A stretch of 64,000 nt of DNA from Tamarix chinensis (lineage: Eukaryota; Streptophyta; Magnoliopsida; Caryophyllales; Tamaricaceae), in NCBI GenBank assembly GCA_030549775.1, contig CM060171.1, forward strand, positions 5,975,265-6,039,264. The letters run 5' to 3'. How positions within the stretch are numbered: the stretch's first letter is position 1; each line of letters begins with the position of its first letter. Positions 57,641 to 64,000 of this stretch are shown here, in pieces. Position numbers and translations under genes: made by a program. The notes under the pieces were generated by a model that searched no databases, was not told where the DNA came from, and saw only the letters and a list, made by a program, of their open reading frames with translations.

Positions 57641-60600
57641 CCTAGGAGTATTTACTTTGTGATATCACTTTCAATAATTCCCATTTCATATACTTTGAGT
57701 TTGTATTATACCATTTGAATTGGTATTTATTTTTAGTGGCATTTTCATGTGGAAGTGGAGCATGTAAATCCACATCACCTACCTGCCCATAGAAACAAAA
57801 GTCAAAAGGTGAATGTGTAGTGGTGCAATATAAACATAGGCCAAAAGCTCTAATTGCTTCTATAGTACCCTTACACATGTTCCATGGCCCTATTCTTGTT
57901 GTTCCTAAAAAAATGATTTCCATTAGCATCCAAGTTGGGTTCTCTTCTTTTTCCTTGGCAATAGAATACGTGCAAGCTAACCATGCAAATCCTTTTGATG
58001 TTTTGCAAGCCTTACCTAATAATGTTTTAGATACTTTCCTTGGCCCTAGATGTAACACCATAAGTTGATATAACCACAATGGGGCCATTTGGTAGCTATC
58101 TTATTGCACCTCCAGCCCACAAGGTTGTGGAGGCTACCCTAGAGCACTTTTGAATTAATCAATTGGCCCTATATATCTACTCGAGTCCTTTAAGCACGCT
58201 TTTCCCTCATTCACGTGCTTCTTGAGAAAATTTTTAATTTTTTTTTGAAAAATCATAGGAGGTTCATCCATCCTAAACATTTCTCCATAGGAAGCTCACT
58301 TAATTGTGGAGTTCTTATCACGGAATCACCAAAAAGATGTTATACTATGTTAATATAAGTAGCCATATAAATCCTTATAGCACTCCGCTTAAATTATATT
58401 TTGTGAAGATGATCAAGGAGCTCATTAAGTTCTATGTGGCTAGGATTTTTATTATTGCTTAGGAGCTTAGGAATATTTATAACCAAACTATTCTTTAGAA
58501 ATAATATTTTGTGCTAGGTGTTTTATATGTTAACTTAGCCATAATTAGCTTTATTTTGATTATAAGCATGAAATAATATCTTGAATAATCTTTTATAACA
58601 TGTGTACACGCATGAAAATTTGATGAGATAATGATTTGTGTGTTTTTGTATGTTTTTATTCTGGTGGAAATGTGATAAATATTTAGTAGAATCATGATGA
58701 ATGTGCAATAGAGTGGTACCGAGTTTGCAGTGAAGTCATGATAAATATTTGTAGATTCAAGTAGTTTAGCTCTTGTTCTTGTTATTTTATATAAATTTTG
58801 GCAATTTTAAATTTATCTAAGTATGCCATTGTATATATAATAGGGTATATAATATATGTTATGAATTTTGGAGCATTTAGAGCTTAAATGATTTTTTTAG
58901 GTTTTAGAAATGTTTGGCCATGGGTATACTGAGCATTATAAACTATTTTTTAAGTGTACCACAGTGTTCCTTGGATCTTTTACATAAAATTTGGTATATG
59001 ATATGTTAGGGTATGATATTATTTAGAGAAATTTATAAATTGTAGAAGTTTAAGGTAAGTTTTGGTAATTAAGGGCATTTTGGGCATTATGCTTAAATTC
59101 TAGAATTTTTGAGACCTAAGTGAACATTATGTTAATAAAATAAATTAAAATGGATAAGTTTGACACTTTGGTGACATTTAATGACTATACATAGAGATTT
59201 TAATTAAATAGATTAATTAAGCAAGAAAAAGACACTTTGAGTACATTGATTAATCTTAGTATTTTAAACTTGGTGTCCATATTTATATTTTATCATAATA
59301 AAATAATTATTGAAGTATAATATTTTTAGCATGAAATACATCTCTCTTAATCTTAAGTTAAGTTAGCTAACTTTAAAAATATTTTAGTCATTTTATATGT
59401 CTTGAGATTTGTTATTTGATCTAGCTTCATATGTGAACCCTTATTTAGCTTTGATGTTATCTATCAAATATTGTCTCTAAAAATTGGAGTTAACATATAA
59501 TAATATCTAGTTTTATTGGGCCTTTCATGAAATGAAACTTGGGCTTTAATGCCTCAATAATTTAGCTTGGGCTATAATACCTTCATAATCTTCCTTGAGA
59601 TTTAATGCCTCGTATATTCAATTGGATCTTAATAACATGTTAACGGGTCTTTGTGCTATAAATAGTTTAGGAATTAATTCCTCTAAGGATCAAGTGATGG
59701 ATAATATAAGAATTTAATAAAATAATTGATTTATGCTCCTATAAGTGATTAATTGATATTTTGTGAGTCTTAGTTCTTGTTTGACCAAAACCTTTGATAA
59801 AATATTAATTACTTAAACTTAAAGATACTGAGTCAAGATTTGTACCATTTGGGGTAGTTATTCAAGTCATGTTTGTTATTCACTTGGTACCATTTTAGTA
59901 TTTTCTATCATGTGATTTCAGGTACCTTACATGGTTTGGAAGGCTCGCTTATACTCTACAGATATCTCTATATATTTCAACCCTATAGGGGGTATGCATA
60001 TTTAATTGATAAGGTGTCCCGTTATTTAGTGGCCTGCTTATGTTTCTAGGAGCGTCGGCTAGGTTTAGTACCATTAATGTACTAAATTAGTTGTTATGGT
60101 TTCTTTAAGTCTTCGTCCTTAAGTTAATATAATATATTAGTTGTGATCATGATAATGAAATATGATAATCAATGAACCTCATCTATATGTACATTTGTAT
60201 TAAATTATTTTGTACTTTATGATTTAGTTTTCTTTTTCTCAATTGAATTATTTATGTAAGCATGTTATTATCCTTTTATTATATGTTCTATTGCTTTCTT
60301 TGTATGGGTCTGGTACATAGTTCTATCTCTTTAGGATAATTGTGTTACTTAGTATAAGATGTGTACCAATACTACGCATTTGTAGAATTTGTGTCGCATG
60401 TATTTGATGATGATCCTACTAAATTTTATGAGGTTCCTTAGGTAGAGTAATGCAGGTTTATATCCTAGGGTTAGGATATAGAGTTATATCTATCTAGGGT
60501 CACATATGTTATATATCTATCTAGGGTCACATATGTTATGTAACCTAGATTTTAGATATCACTTTTGGAATATTCATCCCTTTTGTTCTTTTTCTCTATT

Positions 60601-62530
60601 TTCTATGTATTGTTTTATCTTAAGCATATACTCTAGACTCTATTCTTATGTTTAATTTATTAAAATATTCTAATATTTCTATTTATTTCCATTAGTTTTA
60701 GTTTATTAGTTAAAAATGTTTTAGCCTTGAATTTAGTACAAGAAAAGTATGGACTGGACTTGTGTTAAGTGTGGTAGTAACATCTACTATATTATGTTAA
60801 TGCTTCCGCTTAAAAAAATAGTAGTAAATTTTGGGGTGTTACGCTGGACTCCCATGCTAAGTGCTTGGAAAATGAGGGGAATAAATGATCCAATCAAATA
60901 AAAATGGTTAAATATTGGATTAATGTTATTGGTCTAAATCATGTTAGTTTAATTGAAACTAGAGTCACATAAAAGAACATGGAGAAAATCTTGAGCAGTG
61001 TTGTATTTGCCACAATTATTCTCGCCATCATAATAGATGAATTTGGTTCGTATGGAATCCCTAATTGTAGTGTGTTACTTCAATTACAATGTATGCCCAA
61101 GGCATTTTATGTGATATACGTCCTATTCAGTCTAACCTCTAAGGTATGATGTCTTTTATTTATAGGTATAATGAGAGGGAAATATGACATAAGCTATAAG
61201 GCTGGTTGTCTTCTATCAGTTTTAATCAGCCTTGGCTATTTCTAGTTGATTTTAATACCTTGTTATATGTGGAGGAAAAGAAAGATGGAGGTCCCTTGAG
61301 GTAAAAAGACATTGATGATTTTAGGATTTGCTAGCACCATACAAGACTTCAAGACTTGAGAGGCACGAGTTTCTTCGTCACATGGACAAATCAAAATGAA
61401 GGTAATGAGGGCATTTCTTGTAACTTGATTGTTCCTTGACAAATTTTTATTAGCATTCTTTGAGGCCGCAATCATATGTTGGTTATATCTCCCTACAGAT
61501 ATTAGATCACTGCCCTATCATCATTCACAATCTTGCTAGCATACATCACAAGCTTTGGCTTTCAAGTTTTTAACTTTTGGAGTGAGGATGATACCTTTGT
61601 CACAATAGTAGCTAAAGGATGGGAGCATTTTCAATCATAAAACTATTTGCTTTGTATTTGATGTAGGCTGTGGTTCATGAAGAAACATTATATGGCTCTC
61701 AACTATCATAAGTATGGTACCTTCAAATCTAAGATCCACCAGGCATGTATTCTTCTTAGCATCATTCAACAACAATTGATGGAACCTAATGCTACTTTTG
61801 AGAAGATAGGAGAAAGATGCCTTGAATTCATATGCATATTTTTTAAAATGTCATGAATCTTTCCTCCATCAAACAGATAAATTCCATTGGCTAAGCATGG
61901 GGAATAGTAATCATAGGTATTTTGTTTTTGCAAGGCTTAAGGAACGTACTCAAAGGAATGGTGTGCTTTGACTTAGATATGATTAGGGGAAGTCATTACC
62001 AACCGCTCTTCTATTTAAGCCACCTTCCAACTTTACATAAAGTTCTTTTGGGGTCTAATAGTGAATCAATTGGGTCATTGGAAACTAATATTATTTAATG
62101 GGGATTTGACCTATCTGATGATCAAAGATAAAGCTTATTCACTCCTATATATATCATGGAGGTTAAGGAAGCAATTTTCCCCATTAGGGATACAAAGACC
62201 CCATGTAAAGATGGGCATTCTTCTTATTTGTTAAAAATCCATAAGATATTATTGCCAAGGATCTTGTTAAAGGGTTTTTTGACAGCTTTTCAACTAGCTT
62301 CATCCCTCACGCTGTTAACTCCACTTCACTTACCCTTATCCCCTAAAAAGCTAATATAGACAAGGTTACTAATTTATGCCTTATTTCTTGTCGTTCGATT
62401 CTATATATAACTATTTCTAAAATAATTACGGGCAGATTGCAACCCATCATGGATTCCATAATTGATCCTTCATAATTAGCTTTTGTCAGTAATGAGAGAG
62501 TTAAAATAATTTAACATCATTTCAAGTATA
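57641..62530 (+). mobile_element. L1-type LINE interrupted by solo LTR
   Basis: The ORF1 tail at about 57820-58050 (LHMFHGPILVVPKKM resembles the 'YGPWMLV' region near the ORF1 end) and the start of ORF2 at 60849 are separated by the LTR at 58051-60843. The endonuclease is recognisable at about 60860-61490 (VIGLNHVSLIETRV). Decayed sequence follows. The reverse transcriptase N-terminal part is at 62150-62520 (VKEAIFPIRDTKTPCKDG, then LRADCNPSWIP). The element stops before the catalytic FADD box. Stops and shifts are frequent. Confidence 0.8.
58051..60843 (+). mobile_element. 2.8-kb solo LTR inside LINE
   Basis: It starts TGTAACACC and ends TTTTGGGGTGTTACG. It is flanked by near-identical 5-mers CTAGA (58046-58050) and CTGGA (60844-60848), taken as a decayed TSD. 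The 3' terminal 140 bp (GGACTTGTGTTAAGTGTGGTAGTAACATC, then AGTAGTAAATTTTGGGG) match the ends of the long LTRs at 4473 and 33412. The first 340 bp match the solo LTR at 50026. No internal domain and no gene. Confidence 0.8.
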
Positions 62531-62589
62531 ACTAATTATCAGTGGTCACAAAATGTTAGTGAAAGGAAAAACATAAACACATTAAGAGT

Positions 62590-64000
62590 ATAAAATCTTC
62601 CAAATCAAAGGTACCAACCAAAACGCTGGATAGCCCTAAACTCTTATCCTTCAACCGATCTTGCAAGCTAACCTACAAAGGCCACTACCCATTAAATAAG
62701 TAGGGGATCATAAAAAGAAACCTTTTAGTACAACAATATTGAGTAACCCATTATAAAAAAGTAATATGAAAAGATTACATGGAACACATAAAAAGCATTA
62801 CAATAATACATGATATAAAACATTTAATTATACATATATTAATTGAAATAAGATAACCATATATATAACCACATACCACTAAGGCCATATACTACTTATG
62901 CTCATTCATTTGGAACTAATTGAAACTTACAAATGGAACATCTAAGAGATGCTCTTTGCTATATAATTAGAAACAACATCATCCACAAACCATAACCATG
63001 GTCACAAGGCTCATTATCAATACCAATAAATCTCAATAACAGATAGGCTCACTAGCACAGAACAATAGCAACTCATAGCATCACAGGTAGGCACGAAGGT
63101 CATTACCGAAACATAGGCAGGCACAAAGGCTACTATCTACCATAAGTAGGTACAAAGGCTACTATCAAACAATCTAACAACCATTTTTATTCAAATAATA
63201 ATCATTCCAATCATTTAATTATGTTGAGTTTAGGTACCCTACTATTCTTAACTAGTGGAATGGTATCATTATTACAACCTAGGATAATAAGATCCTAGCC
63301 ACTAATTTGAGATAGTGGAACTATTTCAATAATATTCAACCCAAAGCAAAACATTCTTGCCACTATTCTAAATTGGTGAAATAGTTTCGATAATATATAA
63401 CCCCAAGGCAATAAGCACCTTACCACTATTCTCATCCGATATAACAAACACGTATGGCTGGTCCTAACTCACATGGTATTTCACTTTAAGTAATTAATAT
63501 CTGATCACCAGTCAGGATCATTTAAATGATTTGTTTAGTTTGAGTTCAGAGACCCCACTATTCTTAATTTGTGGAATGGTAACATAAATACAATCTTAGG
63601 ACAAAATGCTCCTAGCCACTGTTCTCAATTGATGGAATGGTTTTAATAATATACAACCCCAGGATAAAACGCTTATAACCACTATTCTCATCTAGTGAAA
63701 CGGAAAGGTACAATCAGTCCCAACTCATTTAATCTTTTACTGTAAATTATGCAAGACACATATCCCATCATATCCTCCTAAGGATGAACCATACTTTCTT
63801 ATAAAACTCTAATTTCTTAAGTCTAACATAACTTCTCCTCCGTTAATCATTTTATCACCAAATTCAATATCTAGCTTTAAAATATTATTATTGATAAAAT
63901 ACAAAAAAATTAATGTTTAAAACCAACTTCTTACAAATGTGATAATAGACTACCTTTAGGGTTACAATTCACATTTTTCCACAAAACCCTAATTCTACAA
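62590..64000 (-). mobile_element. Very long LTR fragment, - orientation, runs off edge
   Basis: The segment at 62660-62700 ('gcaagctaacctacaaaggccactacccattaaataag') is the inverse of 4115-4150 in the + oriented copy. Positions 63220-63700 carry the inverted minisatellite ('ccactattctcaattgatggaatggt' units, period about 66 bp). The order therefore matches the LTR family read on the - strand. Its 5' end lies beyond the window. No coding sequence. Confidence 0.65.

Noticed and set aside
57642..58088. 148-codon - strand open frame
   Set aside because: It is antisense to recognisable LINE ORF1 sequence and extends into the solo LTR at 58051.

Overview
This window reads as nuclear DNA of a flowering plant, probably not a grass. 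The evidence is spliced genes with GT-AG introns, plant-type SINA-like RING genes, L1-type LINEs, hAT transposons of the RICESLEEPER kind, Cassandra-like 5S-bearing TRIMs, and Ty1/copia and Ty3/gypsy remnants. The species cannot be read from the sequence. About 80% of the window is transposable-element or repeat DNA.

There are three gene-level loci. (1) A complete 13-exon ALG3 gene (ER dolichol-P-mannose alpha-1,3-mannosyltransferase) lies on the + strand at 7685-13776. All splice junctions and phases close to a 434-residue protein. Its introns hold a Cassandra-like TRIM with a target-site duplication (TSD), a hAT-type MITE, and a frameshifted tandem copy of exon 5. (2) A complete two-exon SINA-like E3 ubiquitin ligase lies on the - strand at 16208-17835. 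(3) A paralogue of it lies on the - strand at 41575-43117. It keeps every zinc ligand but has an in-frame TAA at codon 9 of the ancestral reading frame, so it is either a young pseudogene or starts further downstream.

Layout: 1-6590, fragments of a family of very long LTRs plus pyrimidine-rich blocks; 6595-6871, a tRNA-derived SINE; 7.1-13.8 kb, ALG3; 13989-15380, a Harbinger/Tourist-like element carrying an aspartyl-protease gene fragment; 16.2-17.9 kb, SINA gene 1; 18.4-18.8 kb, a hairpin-rich repeat; 20.1-33.4 kb, two very long LTRs in opposite orientation around a deleted gypsy gag-protease remnant, loaded with AAT/ATT microsatellites and minisatellites; 33.5-37.05 kb, an antisense L1 LINE; 37.6-40.9 kb, a gag-only copia element with a Cassandra TRIM nested in its 5' LTR; 41.4-43.1 kb, SINA gene 2; 43.3-47.4 kb, hAT element 1; 47.4-54.9 kb, an L1 LINE split by hAT element 2, which itself contains a solo LTR; 55.5-57 kb, a gypsy gag remnant; 57.6-62.5 kb, another L1 LINE split by a 2.8-kb solo LTR; 62.6-64 kb, another long-LTR fragment running off the edge.

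The two SINA genes share orientation, intron position and 3' flank. They look like an old duplication pair now separated by about 24 kb, mostly inserted transposons. ALG3 acts in N-glycan assembly and SINA-like proteins in ubiquitination; nothing in the sequence links them beyond proximity.
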